A stretch of DNA of 64,000 bases from Acinetobacter soli. GTDB lineage: Bacteria > Pseudomonadota > Gammaproteobacteria > Pseudomonadales > Moraxellaceae. The stretch covers positions 310,001 through 374,000 of the forward strand of contig NZ_BBNM01000002.1 in assembly GCF_000760595.1 (NCBI RefSeq), written 5' to 3'. Position numbers and translations under genes: made by a program. How positions within the stretch are numbered: the stretch's first letter is position 1; each line of letters opens with the position of its first letter. Positions 35,498 through 44,993 of this stretch are shown here, in pieces. The notes beneath the pieces are model-generated. The model had not been told where the DNA came from, searched no databases, and saw only the letters and a list, made by a program, of their open reading frames with translations.

Positions 35498-36013
35498 ATG
35501 CCGCAACGAAACATTCAGATTCAGCCACTCACTGTTGAAAACTTTCAGGCCTTTGGCGAGGTGATCAGCTGTACAGGGCATGCCTTTTTTCACATCAATG
35601 ATGCGCATACCGAGCGCTATCATGCCATTGTTGAAACGGAAATTCAGGGTGATGCCAAAGCTGGTATTAGTATTTTTCGAAATATCAAAGCCACTGCTGT
35701 GCCATTTCAGATCGAGATGCTTGAGCGACATCCTGCGGGTTCGCAAGCATTTATTCCGATGCAGGGTCAGAAGTTTCTGATTGTGGTCGCCTTGGCCTCA
35801 AAGACGCATCCCGATCAACCAGATCTTGATCAGATTCATGCGTTTGTGTCTGATGGCAGTCAGGGGGTGAATTATCGTGCTGGCACATGGCATCATCCAT
35901 TACTGACACTTGAAGCACCCAGCGACTTTGCCGTGATTGATCGGATTGGTACAGGCCACAATTGTGATGTGTATCGATTTGAGCAACCGGTTTGCATCCA
36001 AGAAATGATATAA
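35498..36013 (+). CDS. allA: Ureidoglycolate lyase
   Basis: A 171-residue cupin-fold enzyme that splits ureidoglycolate to glyoxylate and urea. It begins MPQRNIQIQPLTVENFQAFG; ERHPAGSQAFIPM and the later TWHHPLLTL are family landmarks. I chose the ATG at 35498, because an upstream in-frame ATG at 35465 lies inside alc. It is the last step of the cluster; glyoxylate and urea must be handled by enzymes outside the window. Confidence 0.94.
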   Translation: MPQRNIQIQPLTVENFQAFGEVISCTGHAFFHINDAHTERYHAIVETEIQGDAKAGISIFRNIKATAVPFQIEMLERHPAGSQAFIPMQGQKFLIVVALASKTHPDQPDLDQIHAFVSDGSQGVNYRAGTWHHPLLTLEAPSDFAVIDRIGTGHNCDVYRFEQPVCIQEMI

Positions 36014-36030
36014 AGTTTCGCTACGCATTG

Positions 36031-36058
36031 GCCCCGATTCGTCGGGGCTTTTGATTTT
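36031..36058 (+). terminator. Intrinsic terminator after allA
   Basis: Arms GCCCCGA (36031-36037) and TCGGGGC (36042-36048) around a stable TTCG tetraloop, followed by CTTTTGATTTT. It ends the alc-allA unit. Confidence 0.9.
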
Positions 36059-36115
36059 ATATTGCGCTAAACTTCGCTAACATAGCGTGTATGACATGAA
36101 AACAGAACAAGACCA

Positions 36116-36886
36116 ATGACGACATTTTTTAAATTGAGTGTATTACTTTTAGGCACTGCAATCGCACAAATTAGTGCTGCCGAAATTTCATATGAACAAG
36201 AACTTAAGCAAGGCTGCGCCAAGATTAAATCCTATGCACAGCTAGGGAAAAAATATTACGATCAGCGCGACTATGCCAAAGCGATCGATCAGTTTGAATT
36301 ACAGGCGTCATGGACACATTTTTGTATTTTAAATCAGGAAGAAAGTGGCTCTAAATTGACTGCACGCGATATGGATCTGGCCAACAATAATGTGGGGCTC
36401 AGTTATGCCAAAAATGGACAGCCGCTCTGGGCGCGTGCATGGTTCTTGCGCGATGGCACGACAGATACCAGTCGTTTTAATTTAAAACAGTTGCCTCCAC
36501 CTGCAATCTCTAGCAGCCTTGAAGGCACCTATGTACGACCAAATGGTTTCGGGCAATGGAATTACGTTTTTGTCAGCAAAAAAGCCAAAAGCTATCAAAT
36601 CGATTTTCAAGGTTATTATTTTGGTTTACGCGGTCTGATTTATGGCCCCAATATGGGTAACTTCACGATTCAAATGCCGCTGAGTCAAAAACAGGCACAG
36701 TACCGTTATCAAGACTGTAAAATCGATTTAGCATTTAATGCAGATACCAAAATCGGTCAGTTTATTACCATCAAACAAAGTGAAAGTGACTCCGCATGTG
36801 GCTTTGGTCACAACGTATTTGCCGATGGCATCTATCAAAAAGTCGAGTCGGACTTAAATCAAAAAACCAGCAAAGGCTCGCCATAA
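36116..36886 (+). CDS. Secreted TPR-like protein of unknown function
   Basis: A 256-residue exported protein. Residues 1-21 form a signal peptide (MTTFFKLSVLLLGTAIAQISA, cut before AEIS). Residues about 30-110 contain helical hairpins like tetratricopeptide repeats (AQLGKKYYDQRDYAKAIDQFE, then MDLANNNVGLSYAKNGQPLWARAWF). The C-terminal half is a beta-rich region with GTYVRPNGFGQWNYVF, which I cannot assign. The four Cys after the signal peptide could form disulfides. It stands alone between the purine cluster and an AEC transporter gene. Confidence 0.65.
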   Translation: MTTFFKLSVLLLGTAIAQISAAEISYEQELKQGCAKIKSYAQLGKKYYDQRDYAKAIDQFELQASWTHFCILNQEESGSKLTARDMDLANNNVGLSYAKNGQPLWARAWFLRDGTTDTSRFNLKQLPPPAISSSLEGTYVRPNGFGQWNYVFVSKKAKSYQIDFQGYYFGLRGLIYGPNMGNFTIQMPLSQKQAQYRYQDCKIDLAFNADTKIGQFITIKQSESDSACGFGHNVFADGIYQKVESDLNQKTSKGSP

Positions 36887-37036
36887 CTTCAAAATACGGA
36901 AATACCCATACACAATGATGCGTTAATGCGAAAATAGACAGACTTGTATAAATATTTACTTAACTCTATAATTTTTAAAATTTTATTACGATTAAAAAAA
37001 TCCTTAATAAAAATTAGGGTCTGTCGAGTTTAAGTT

Positions 37037-37945
37037 ATGGTCATTGAAGTTTTTTTACGTGCATTTTTACTGCTTTTTATTTCCGGAATTGGTTGGGGCG
37101 TTGGTAAAAGGTTTAAGTTAGATTCTAAAGATATTGCGGCACTCTTGGTCTATGTAATTTCGCCATTTGTTATTTTTTACGCCATTACTGAGTCACCAGC
37201 CAACTGGCGCTATTTAAAATATTCTGCTGGTGCTTTCTTATTGGCTTCTTTTATGGCCATGCTGGGGCTGATATTCGCGCGACTCTTCTGGAAAGACAGT
37301 CGTGTCCATTTATTTGGTTTTGCCGCAGGAACAGGAAATACGGGTTATTTTGCCTTGCCTCTGGTTTTGGCAATTTTTGATCCAACACAAATCGCGATTG
37401 CCATATTTATTATTATTGGCATCAATTTATATGAATTTACAGTTGGCTATTTTATTACGGCAAAAGGCAACAGTACGTATCGAGAAAGTTTGATCAAAGT
37501 CATCAAAATGCCAATTATTTATGCGGCGATACTGGGTATATTATTTAAATATCTCGATCTGAATCTTAATCCGATCGTGTCATCATTTTTAAGTAATTTT
37601 AAAGGCGCTTATAGTGTTTTAGGAATGATGACGATTGGAATCACCATCGCGAAATTCACCAAGATCGAATTTGACTGGCTCTATTCAATTTTATCAATTT
37701 TCTGGAAACATATCGTGTATCCGGTGGTGGGTTTTGTCATTTTCTATCTCATTTTTCCGACTGATATTTTAGTGCTACAAGTGATTGCCTTAATGGTAGC
37801 AACACCTATGGCCGCCAATGTGGTGGTGATTTCAAATAATTTAGGTTTACATCCAGAAAAAGCTGCCACTTCGGTGATGCTCAGCACCGTACTTTCCGTC
37901 GTGACTGTTCCGCTCGCGCTGTACTTCGTCACTCAGTATTTGTAG
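37037..37945 (+). CDS. AEC-family transporter
   Basis: A 302-residue integral membrane protein of the auxin efflux carrier family (PF03547), with about ten hydrophobic helices. The opening half (FLLLFISGIGWGVGKRFKLD) and FAAGTGNTGYFALPL, a conserved crossover region, fit the family, as does MVATPMAANVVVISNNLGLHPEKAA in the second half. Bacterial members often carry dicarboxylates such as malate, but the substrate is not predictable here. Confidence 0.87.
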   Translation: MVIEVFLRAFLLLFISGIGWGVGKRFKLDSKDIAALLVYVISPFVIFYAITESPANWRYLKYSAGAFLLASFMAMLGLIFARLFWKDSRVHLFGFAAGTGNTGYFALPLVLAIFDPTQIAIAIFIIIGINLYEFTVGYFITAKGNSTYRESLIKVIKMPIIYAAILGILFKYLDLNLNPIVSSFLSNFKGAYSVLGMMTIGITIAKFTKIEFDWLYSILSIFWKHIVYPVVGFVIFYLIFPTDILVLQVIALMVATPMAANVVVISNNLGLHPEKAATSVMLSTVLSVVTVPLALYFVTQYL

Positions 37946-37961
37946 GCTTAAATTGTTCTAT

Positions 37962-37991
37962 AAAAAACCCTGTTTTCAAACAGGGTTTTTT
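37962..37991. terminator. Two-way terminator between AEC transporter gene and parE
   Basis: AAAAAACCCTG (37962-37972) pairs with CAGGGTTTTTT (37981-37991); A- and T-runs allow use in both directions. The parE stop is 4 bp away. Confidence 0.9.
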
Positions 37992-37994
37992 TCA

Positions 37995-39875
37995 TTAAAC
38001 AGCAATATCAGCCAAGTTGCCTTTTTGTTCTAACCAGTGCTTACGGTCGGCTGAGCGCTTCTTGGCCAGTAACTTGTCGAGTAAACCCGCGGTCATGTGT
38101 GCATCATCCAGATCCAGCTGAACCAGTCTGCGCGTATCTGGGTCCATGGTGGTTTCACGCAGCTGACTGGCGTTCATTTCACCCAAGCCCTTAAATCGGG
38201 TAATTTGCGGATTTTTGGTTTTTAGCTTGCTCAGGATTGAATCGAGTTCTTCATCGTCCAAGGCATAAAACACATCCTTTCCGGCATCGATTCGAAACAA
38301 AGGCGGCATGGCCACATACAAATGCCCTTCTTCGACCAAAGCTGGAAAATGCTTTACAAACAAAGCGCACAGCAAAGTGGCAATATGCAAACCATCCGAG
38401 TCCGCATCGGCCAGAATACAGACTTTACCGTAGCGCAGTTCTGATAAATCATCACTGCCCGGATCGACACCAATGGCAATCGCAATGTCGTGCACTTCCT
38501 GTGAGGCCAGTACCTCATCTGACGACACTTCCCACGTATTTAAAATTTTGCCGCGAATCGGCATGATGGCCTGAAAGTTTTTATCTCGCGCCTGCTTGGC
38601 ACTGCCCCCTGCCGAGTCACCTTCGACAATAAACAGCTCAGATTCTTCTCGGGTTTGGCCCACACAGTCGGCCAGTTTGCCGGGCAATGCCGGCCCTGAG
38701 ACTATTTTTTTGCGCTCAACTTTTTTTGCGGCTTTTAAACGACGCCCTGCTTTAGAAATGGCCATTTCCGCCAGTTGCATGGCAATTTCGGCATGCTGAT
38801 TCAGCCACAGCGCAAAGGCATCTTTGGCAATATTGAGTACAATTCCCGAGGCTTCACGGCTCGATAAACGCTCTTTGGTTTGGCCAGAAAATTGCGGCTC
38901 TTGAAACTTAAGCGACAAAATAAAATTCACGCCATCCCAAACATCTTCTGCCGAAAGTTTAAGGTTACGTGGCAATAAGTTACGTAGCTCACAAAACTCA
39001 CGCAAGGCTTCTGTCACGCCAGAGCGTAAACCATTGACATGCGTACCGCCTTGCGCCGTTGGAATGAGGTTGACATAACTTTCCTGAATCTGCTCGCCAC
39101 CTTCAACATTCCAGCAAATGGCAAATTCACAGCTGGCGCGCTCTGCCTGTCCGCTACTTAAAAAAGCTGGTGCAGGCAAAATCTCACGATCTTCGAGTTC
39201 GTCCATGAGATAATCGACCAAACCATTTTCGAATTGCCATTCGATGGTTTCGTTATTGATTTGATCCTCATAAATAATTTGTAAGCCGGCTGCCAAAACA
39301 GCTTTGGCCTTTAAATTGTGCTTGAGTGCTTTCAGTGCAAATTTAGGTGAATCAAAATATTTGGCTTCTGGCCAGAATCGAACCGTGGTTCCGGAGGCAC
39401 GTTTCGGCGCTTTACCCGTCTGTACTGCTAAAGGGCCAGTCGGTTCACCATGCTCAAATACCATTTTATACAGGTTGCCCTGACGCTGAACATCGACCTC
39501 TACCCGGCTCGACAAGGCATTGACCACAGAAATGCCCACACCGTGTAATCCACCAGAAAACTGATAATTATCGGTGCTAAATTTTCCCCCAGCATGCAGC
39601 TTGGTCAAAATAATCTCGATACCGCTTTGGCCATATTCTGGGTGGATATCCACCGGCATGCCTCGACCGTTATCTTCGACCGATAACGAGCCATCTTGAT
39701 ACACGGTGACGCGGATTTTGTTGGCGTGCCCGGCCAATGCTTCATCGACAGCATTGTCAATCACTTCCTGCGCCAGATGGTTTGGTCGTGTTGTATCGGT
39801 ATACATACCGGGACGACGACGAACCGGATCTAAACCTGACAAAACTTCAAGTGACTGAGCCGTATATTGTGACAC
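37995..39875 (-). CDS. parE: DNA topoisomerase IV subunit B
   Basis: The ATPase subunit of topoisomerase IV, which separates linked daughter chromosomes with ParC. It has 626 residues: an N-terminal GHKL ATPase domain (EVIDNAVDEALAGHA, EDNGRGMPVDI, GGLHGVGISVVNALS), the transducer domain, and a Toprim domain with EGDSAGGSAKQ and DADSDGLHI, ending with FKGLGEMN. It follows yqiA by 15 bp in the same direction, as in E. coli. Confidence 0.97.
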   Translation of the reverse strand: MSQYTAQSLEVLSGLDPVRRRPGMYTDTTRPNHLAQEVIDNAVDEALAGHANKIRVTVYQDGSLSVEDNGRGMPVDIHPEYGQSGIEIILTKLHAGGKFSTDNYQFSGGLHGVGISVVNALSSRVEVDVQRQGNLYKMVFEHGEPTGPLAVQTGKAPKRASGTTVRFWPEAKYFDSPKFALKALKHNLKAKAVLAAGLQIIYEDQINNETIEWQFENGLVDYLMDELEDREILPAPAFLSSGQAERASCEFAICWNVEGGEQIQESYVNLIPTAQGGTHVNGLRSGVTEALREFCELRNLLPRNLKLSAEDVWDGVNFILSLKFQEPQFSGQTKERLSSREASGIVLNIAKDAFALWLNQHAEIAMQLAEMAISKAGRRLKAAKKVERKKIVSGPALPGKLADCVGQTREESELFIVEGDSAGGSAKQARDKNFQAIMPIRGKILNTWEVSSDEVLASQEVHDIAIAIGVDPGSDDLSELRYGKVCILADADSDGLHIATLLCALFVKHFPALVEEGHLYVAMPPLFRIDAGKDVFYALDDEELDSILSKLKTKNPQITRFKGLGEMNASQLRETTMDPDTRRLVQLDLDDAHMTAGLLDKLLAKKRSADRKHWLEQKGNLADIAV

Positions 39876-39890
39876 GTTGGGGGACTTCCT

Positions 39891-40475
39891 TTATTTTAGC
39901 GAATAGGATAAAAATGCCAGAATAAATGGCAGTTTTTTTTCAAAATCTTCCATGGCATGGTTACCATGTGCATCCGTGAAAATCAAGGATACAGGCGATG
40001 ACTGAGTATAATAGCGCTGTGCTTCGCGATAATCCAAAACTTCGTCGCCCTGTTGTAACAGCACGAGTATTTTGTCGGCAACCTCGATTTGAGCGACCGC
40101 GATCTGTTCAAGTTCAATCAGTTGCTGATGATCAAGCGTCCAGCCAGCTGCCACGGTATATGGCAAGGCTTCATCTGCAAACAGCTCGCGAAACAGTTGC
40201 CATGGTCGCATGGCCGGATTAATGAGCACAGCAGGCAGATGATGTTTTGCGACAAGTTGAGTCGCATAAAAGCCGCCCAGACTACTGCCGACCAGCGCGA
40301 CATCGGAAAGTGATTCAACCAATTGATCAAGTTTTTGCATGACCTGAAGCGGCGGCAGATTTAGATCGGGTAAATGTACAGATACCTCTGGATCGTTCTC
40401 GGCAAATTGCTTGAGCTGCTGCCCCTTGATGGACTGCGGGCTGCTTCTAAAGCCATGTAAGTAGATCAGATTCAT
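39891..40475 (-). CDS. yqiA: YqiA-type esterase
   Basis: A 194-residue alpha/beta hydrolase of the YqiA/YcfP family. It starts MNLIYLHGFRSSPQS and carries the nucleophile motif GSSLGGFYA, the Asp in QQGDEVLDY and the His in GNHAMEDF near the C-terminus. The ATG at 40475 is preferred over a GTG one codon earlier. It is transcribed with parE, the neighbour it has in E. coli. The natural substrate is unknown; the E. coli protein cleaves short acyl esters. Confidence 0.85.
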   Translation of the reverse strand: MNLIYLHGFRSSPQSIKGQQLKQFAENDPEVSVHLPDLNLPPLQVMQKLDQLVESLSDVALVGSSLGGFYATQLVAKHHLPAVLINPAMRPWQLFRELFADEALPYTVAAGWTLDHQQLIELEQIAVAQIEVADKILVLLQQGDEVLDYREAQRYYTQSSPVSLIFTDAHGNHAMEDFEKKLPFILAFLSYSLK

Positions 40476-40691
40476 CACGGCGAACCACGTATAATGAGTA
40501 AAAACGGTAAGGCTATATAGGTTTTTTGTTGCAATACGCGATTGTCAGACAAAAAACATCTCTCTACGCGCCATTCATCAGTATGTTGAAACATTGCACT
40601 GTATAGCGCTTAAGATGACATATAAACTGTTTTATAGCCTGAAGCATATGAAAAATAAAGTATCGGGCCTTGTGAGTCGGGGAAAATAATC

Positions 40692-42035
40692 ATGACCAGT
40701 CTAACTCCACTTCATGAGACATATTGCAAATGGGACCGTACACCGCCCAGTCAAGCGGATGTACTTGAAGGCCTTGCGCAACTGGTGAGCACCAGCTTGT
40801 GGGGGGTGCATGATATTGTGCAAATCATTCATCATGAAATTTTAAAAAATACGCTGGGGATGAGCGAACAACAATCCAGCCGGTTTTTGCGTATTCCGCA
40901 AGTTCAGAATATCTACACCTTTTCATACAGCATGCTGCAGCGTTATGGCCGTATGTTTATTGCACCCAGCTTGCGTCGTATTATCGAAAAATTTCCAATT
41001 TTGCATGACAAACCGCTGACCCCGATGCTGCATTTTTTGGTGGGCGCATTAAACGGTGTGCTCGGTGATTATTTACTCAAATATCAAAATCCGTTGGCAC
41101 TTCCGATGGTGCTTTATGATCATTATGGCGCCTTGCAACAAGGTGATCTGGCTGGCCGTGTGGTAATTTTTGTGCATGGCCTGTGCATGAATCATACCGA
41201 TTGGTCAAACCGTAATTTTGGCGGCATTGGAGAGCGGCTGCTGGCCCAGCGCGACAACAATTTTATGTTGTATCTGAATTACAATACGGGTCGGCGTATT
41301 TCTGCCAATGGCCGTAGCCTGTCAAATACACTTGAAGATCTGATTAACCGAAATCCGGGCATTACCAGTATTGATTTAATCGGTCATAGTATGGGTGGAC
41401 TGGTGTCGCGCAGTGCGCTGTTTTATGGCAAGCAAAATATGTATCGCTGGATACAGATGGTCGATAATCTGGTCTGTATTGGCTCGCCTCACCACGGCGC
41501 GGTACTTGAGCGTTTTGGCTTTTCATTGCAAGATCGACTCGGGCGCTTTCCCTTTGTGAAGTTAATTGGCCATCTGGTCAATATTCGCAGCAACGGGATT
41601 TTAGACTTGCGTCATGGCAGTGTCCGAGATGATGACTGGGAACATTTAGAAGCCCGAATTGGGCTCATGGATGACAATCGTAAACCGGCTCCACTGCCGT
41701 CTCATATCAATACCTTTTTAATTGCGGGCACAGTCGAGTTTAAAAACGTTAAAAACAAGGCCCTGTCGATTATTGGAGATTATCTGGTCAGTGTAAAAAG
41801 TGCTTTGGGCGAACATCCCAATCCACGCTTTCATTTAAAAGTTCCCGATGCCCACAAAGCGGTTTTTAATGGACTGAACCATTTTGAAATTCAGTACCAT
41901 TCGAGTGTTGCAGAGCAGATCACACGCTGGTTTTATCCTGAGCATCAAGATTATGTCACCACAGGTGTCCAAACGCATATGATCAATGTTCCTCAGCATT
42001 CAACGCCATCACTTCATGGCATTGCGGAAACCTAA
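40692..42035 (+). CDS. Large alpha/beta hydrolase, PGAP1/lipase-like
   Basis: A 447-residue protein. The C-terminal two-thirds is an alpha/beta hydrolase with FVHGLCMNHTDW at the oxyanion strand and GHSMGG with Ser233 as nucleophile; CIGSPHHGA follows, as in lipases of the PGAP1/triacylglycerol group. The N-terminal 150 residues are helical and not recognised. No signal peptide is seen, so it is probably cytoplasmic or membrane-associated. It is transcribed alone and convergent to dsbB. The substrate is not known. Confidence 0.8.
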   Translation: MTSLTPLHETYCKWDRTPPSQADVLEGLAQLVSTSLWGVHDIVQIIHHEILKNTLGMSEQQSSRFLRIPQVQNIYTFSYSMLQRYGRMFIAPSLRRIIEKFPILHDKPLTPMLHFLVGALNGVLGDYLLKYQNPLALPMVLYDHYGALQQGDLAGRVVIFVHGLCMNHTDWSNRNFGGIGERLLAQRDNNFMLYLNYNTGRRISANGRSLSNTLEDLINRNPGITSIDLIGHSMGGLVSRSALFYGKQNMYRWIQMVDNLVCIGSPHHGAVLERFGFSLQDRLGRFPFVKLIGHLVNIRSNGILDLRHGSVRDDDWEHLEARIGLMDDNRKPAPLPSHINTFLIAGTVEFKNVKNKALSIIGDYLVSVKSALGEHPNPRFHLKVPDAHKAVFNGLNHFEIQYHSSVAEQITRWFYPEHQDYVTTGVQTHMINVPQHSTPSLHGIAET

Positions 42036-42044
42036 AATCAACTC

Positions 42045-42081
42045 GAAAAAAATCCCGAATGATGCAACATCATTCGGGATT
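42045..42081 (-). terminator. Intrinsic terminator of dsbB
   Basis: A perfect 14-bp stem, AATCCCGAATGATG (42051-42064) with its complement at 42068-42081, closing a 3-nt loop, followed on the minus strand by six Ts. It lies 14 nt past the dsbB stop. Confidence 0.92.
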
Positions 42082-42094
42082 GTGTATTGCATTT

Positions 42095-42607
42095 CTATTT
42101 TTTCTTGGCGTAGATCGGGTAATGGCGTAAAAGCTGCCACACGCAGATCGCCAAGATGAGCACAAAATACGCCAAAGACCATACCGGTAAGGACTGACCC
42201 AGAAAGGTCCAGTCAATTGCGGCACACTCACCAGAGCCTTGTAACACTTGCTGCATGACAGTTTTAAGTGGCAATGCATCGAGCAAATAGTTCAGGCCCG
42301 GCCCACAGCTAGGTACTTGATCAGGTGGTAACGTCTGTAACCAGACATGACGCGATGCCACACCCACCGACCACAAAATCCCCACTGACGCCAAGAAGGC
42401 ATAAAAGCGTTTCACTGCATTCGAAACTGGATTATGCAAAAATGCGATCAGTGCAATGATGCCCATCGCCATCAGTCCGACACGCTGAAAAATACACAGC
42501 GGGCAAGGTTCAAGTCCTTTTACATGCTCCAAGTAGAGCGCAAAAGACATGCCGACAATACTGGCCAGAACCAATACACCACTTACGAAGCGATAACTCC
42601 ACTGCAT
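42095..42607 (-). CDS. dsbB: Disulfide bond formation protein B
   Basis: A four-helix inner-membrane quinone reductase that reoxidises DsbA. From the ATG at 42607 (GAGGA 6 nt upstream; an ATG two codons earlier abuts that site) it has 170 residues. The first redox pair is in EPCPLCIFQR after the first helix, and the second periplasmic loop has PSCGPGLNYLLDALP with a further Cys in GSGECAAI. It is 18 bp downstream of gshA, probably one transcript. Confidence 0.93.
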   Translation of the reverse strand: MQWSYRFVSGVLVLASIVGMSFALYLEHVKGLEPCPLCIFQRVGLMAMGIIALIAFLHNPVSNAVKRFYAFLASVGILWSVGVASRHVWLQTLPPDQVPSCGPGLNYLLDALPLKTVMQQVLQGSGECAAIDWTFLGQSLPVWSLAYFVLILAICVWQLLRHYPIYAKKK

Positions 42608-42625
42608 GCGCATTCCTCAAAATTG

Positions 42626-44203
42626 TTATCGAAATTGAGCAAGATAATCCTCAAAGCTGAGCGAGGATTCTTGTTCGAGTTGATACTGTTGTTGACGTGA
42701 CTGTTGAGCAAGCTGCTCGAAATAGGCTTGTTTTTCAGCACTTAACGAATATTGATCATAGATATTTGCATGTTGCTCGGCCAAAACACTGCCAAAGCTC
42801 CATGTTCCACCGTGGGTCAAGGTGTCTTTTATCACTTGTGCCGACAAAGACTGATTCACGTCATCAATGCGCTGCTGCATAACGCGCAAAGCATCACTGT
42901 ACAACGATGTCTGGTAGCTTTCATCGAGTAACTCGGCACAGGCTTGCATTTCATTCACATGCTGACGCGCCCAGTCACGTACAGCGTAAACTCCGTCAGA
43001 GGTCTCAATTTGAGCCGTTTTCGCGCGACCCCGATTGACCACTTCAGTTTGGTTACGCTCAATCATATCTTGCTCATCACTCTCAAGTGGCGGGCTGTCC
43101 AGAAGCAAGCAATACAAAGCGAGTACCTCTAAAAAGCCTGCTGTGTTTTCATCAATTCCGATCGGACTATACGGATTGACATCAACAGCACGCAACTCTA
43201 CATAGCCAACCCCACGGTTGCGTAACGCATCCGATGGCGTTTCACCGCCTTGCGGCACCTGCTTTGGGCGCACCAGACTGTAATATTCGTTTTCGATTTG
43301 CAGCACATGATCATTAATCTGGATCGGCTTACCTTGAGCATCATTTAAGCCCAGCGCGCTAAAGGCCTCATACGGCGTTTTTACCGCATTTTGCAAACCT
43401 TCCAGATATCCATTTAGATTGTTGTAATGAATGCCGAGTTTCTTCTGGGCCGAGTTTTGATAACCCAGACGGCCCATTCTCAATGCGGTTGCATCGGGTA
43501 AATATAATGTTCCACGAACCAGTGGCAGCAAATGATGCTCGCGTCCAGTCAGAAAACAGCGGCATACGGACGGACTGGCCCCAACCAAAAAAATTACCAG
43601 TGGCGTCAGGCGGATAAAATTACGAATCAGGGCAAAATAGCGATGGCTTCGATAATCTTGCAAGTTCATCTGCTGAAGCGCGTGGTCGGTTTCATGCGCC
43701 TGCAAGGCTTCAAACAACGTGTCTGGAAATGACAGATTGTAATGCACACCCGAAATAGTTTGCATACGACGGCCGTAGCGTACACCTAGCCCGCGTCGAT
43801 ACAGCGTTTTAAAGCGACCAATATTGGATGTGCCATAATTGGCCAGCGGAATTTGTTCTTCTTCATCATCGAGCATACATGGCATTGAAAGTGGCCATAA
43901 CTTCTCACCTTCATCGAGATGCCCATGCACCACCGCATGAATGTCTTTAAGTTCGCTTAAAACTTCTTCAATACTGGCTTTGGGCGGTGTAATAAACTCC
44001 ATCAAGGCTTCAGAGTAATCGGTGGTGATGCGTGAATGCGTCAGTGCCGAGCCCAGACCGTGCGGATGGGGTTGCTGTGATAAAAAGCCGTTGCCTTGCA
44101 TGCGCAAGCTCTCGCGCTCGATGCCCCGCAACATGCCGTTTAATAATGACGAATCCACCCAAGTTTGCACTACAGATTGAGAGGTCGAATTGGGTTGACT
44201 CAT
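42626..44203 (-). CDS. gshA: Glutamate--cysteine ligase
   Basis: A 525-residue ATP-dependent ligase making gamma-glutamylcysteine, the first step of glutathione synthesis. GIERESLRMQ near the N-terminus, ITTDYSEALMEFITPP and YVELRAVDVNPYSPIGI are diagnostic of the E. coli-type enzyme. I chose the ATG at 44203; a TTG two codons earlier is less likely. The second enzyme of the pathway, gshB, is at 12251-13195. Pairing with dsbB is a functional link around thiol redox state. Confidence 0.96.
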   Translation of the reverse strand: MSQPNSTSQSVVQTWVDSSLLNGMLRGIERESLRMQGNGFLSQQPHPHGLGSALTHSRITTDYSEALMEFITPPKASIEEVLSELKDIHAVVHGHLDEGEKLWPLSMPCMLDDEEEQIPLANYGTSNIGRFKTLYRRGLGVRYGRRMQTISGVHYNLSFPDTLFEALQAHETDHALQQMNLQDYRSHRYFALIRNFIRLTPLVIFLVGASPSVCRCFLTGREHHLLPLVRGTLYLPDATALRMGRLGYQNSAQKKLGIHYNNLNGYLEGLQNAVKTPYEAFSALGLNDAQGKPIQINDHVLQIENEYYSLVRPKQVPQGGETPSDALRNRGVGYVELRAVDVNPYSPIGIDENTAGFLEVLALYCLLLDSPPLESDEQDMIERNQTEVVNRGRAKTAQIETSDGVYAVRDWARQHVNEMQACAELLDESYQTSLYSDALRVMQQRIDDVNQSLSAQVIKDTLTHGGTWSFGSVLAEQHANIYDQYSLSAEKQAYFEQLAQQSRQQQYQLEQESSLSFEDYLAQFR

Positions 44204-44411
44204 GGACAATGCTCGCTAATGATAGAACTACTACACAAAATCATAATGTTATTAGTATAACGTGAATTATGTTGGGCATAGCAGCGGCAAAACTAATTTC
44301 GAAAAAATTGAATATTTTCATTTCGGCACTTTTTTATCACAAACTTGGTATTTAAGACATGCAAGATTTGTGATTTTATTGAAGAATATCTGCTAAAGAG
44401 CTGTAATTTCG

Positions 44412-44951
44412 ATGAATTATCAAGACGTATTGGATTTCTGGTTTGCCCCCGAACACACCGATTTTTGGTATGCCAAAGACCTGGCATTTGATCAGCTGAT
44501 TCGAACACGTTTTGAGGCAATACATCGGCAGGCCTGTGCCGTCGAGCTTTGGTCATGGCGACACACACCAGAAGGCCGTCTGGCCGAAATCATTGTGCTA
44601 GATCAGTTTTCACGCAATCTTTATCGTGACAACGCCAGTGCATTTGCTCAAGATCCACTCGCGCTGGGCCTTGCACAAGAGGCGATCGCGCTCAAACTCG
44701 ATGCACAGTTAAGCCCAGAGCAGCGCTCATTTTTATATATGCCGTTTATGCACAGTGAATCCAAAGCCATTCATGAGTTTGCGCTCAAACTGTTTCAGCG
44801 CTTGGGCAATGAAACCAACCTAAGCTTTGAAAAAAAGCATAAGCAGATTATTGATCGATTTGGCCGCTATCCGCACCGTAACGCCATTTTGGGGCGCACC
44901 TCCAGTGCGGAGGAGCTTGAATTTCTTACCCAGCCCGGCAGTCATTTCTGA
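44412..44951 (+). CDS. DUF924 family protein
   Basis: A 179-residue cytoplasmic helical protein. MNYQDVLDFWFAPEHTDFWYAK, then LAEIIVLDQFSRNLYRD and RSFLYMPFMHSESKAIHEFA are the DUF924 landmarks. The end, GRYPHRNAILGRTSSAEELEFL, is also typical. No biochemical role is known to me for this family. It is divergent from gshA across about 200 bp. Confidence 0.88.
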   Translation: MNYQDVLDFWFAPEHTDFWYAKDLAFDQLIRTRFEAIHRQACAVELWSWRHTPEGRLAEIIVLDQFSRNLYRDNASAFAQDPLALGLAQEAIALKLDAQLSPEQRSFLYMPFMHSESKAIHEFALKLFQRLGNETNLSFEKKHKQIIDRFGRYPHRNAILGRTSSAEELEFLTQPGSHF

Positions 44952-44993
44952 TGTGTCTGGGCTAATTTTGCCTCGTCCTTGTTGGAGGTTGTT

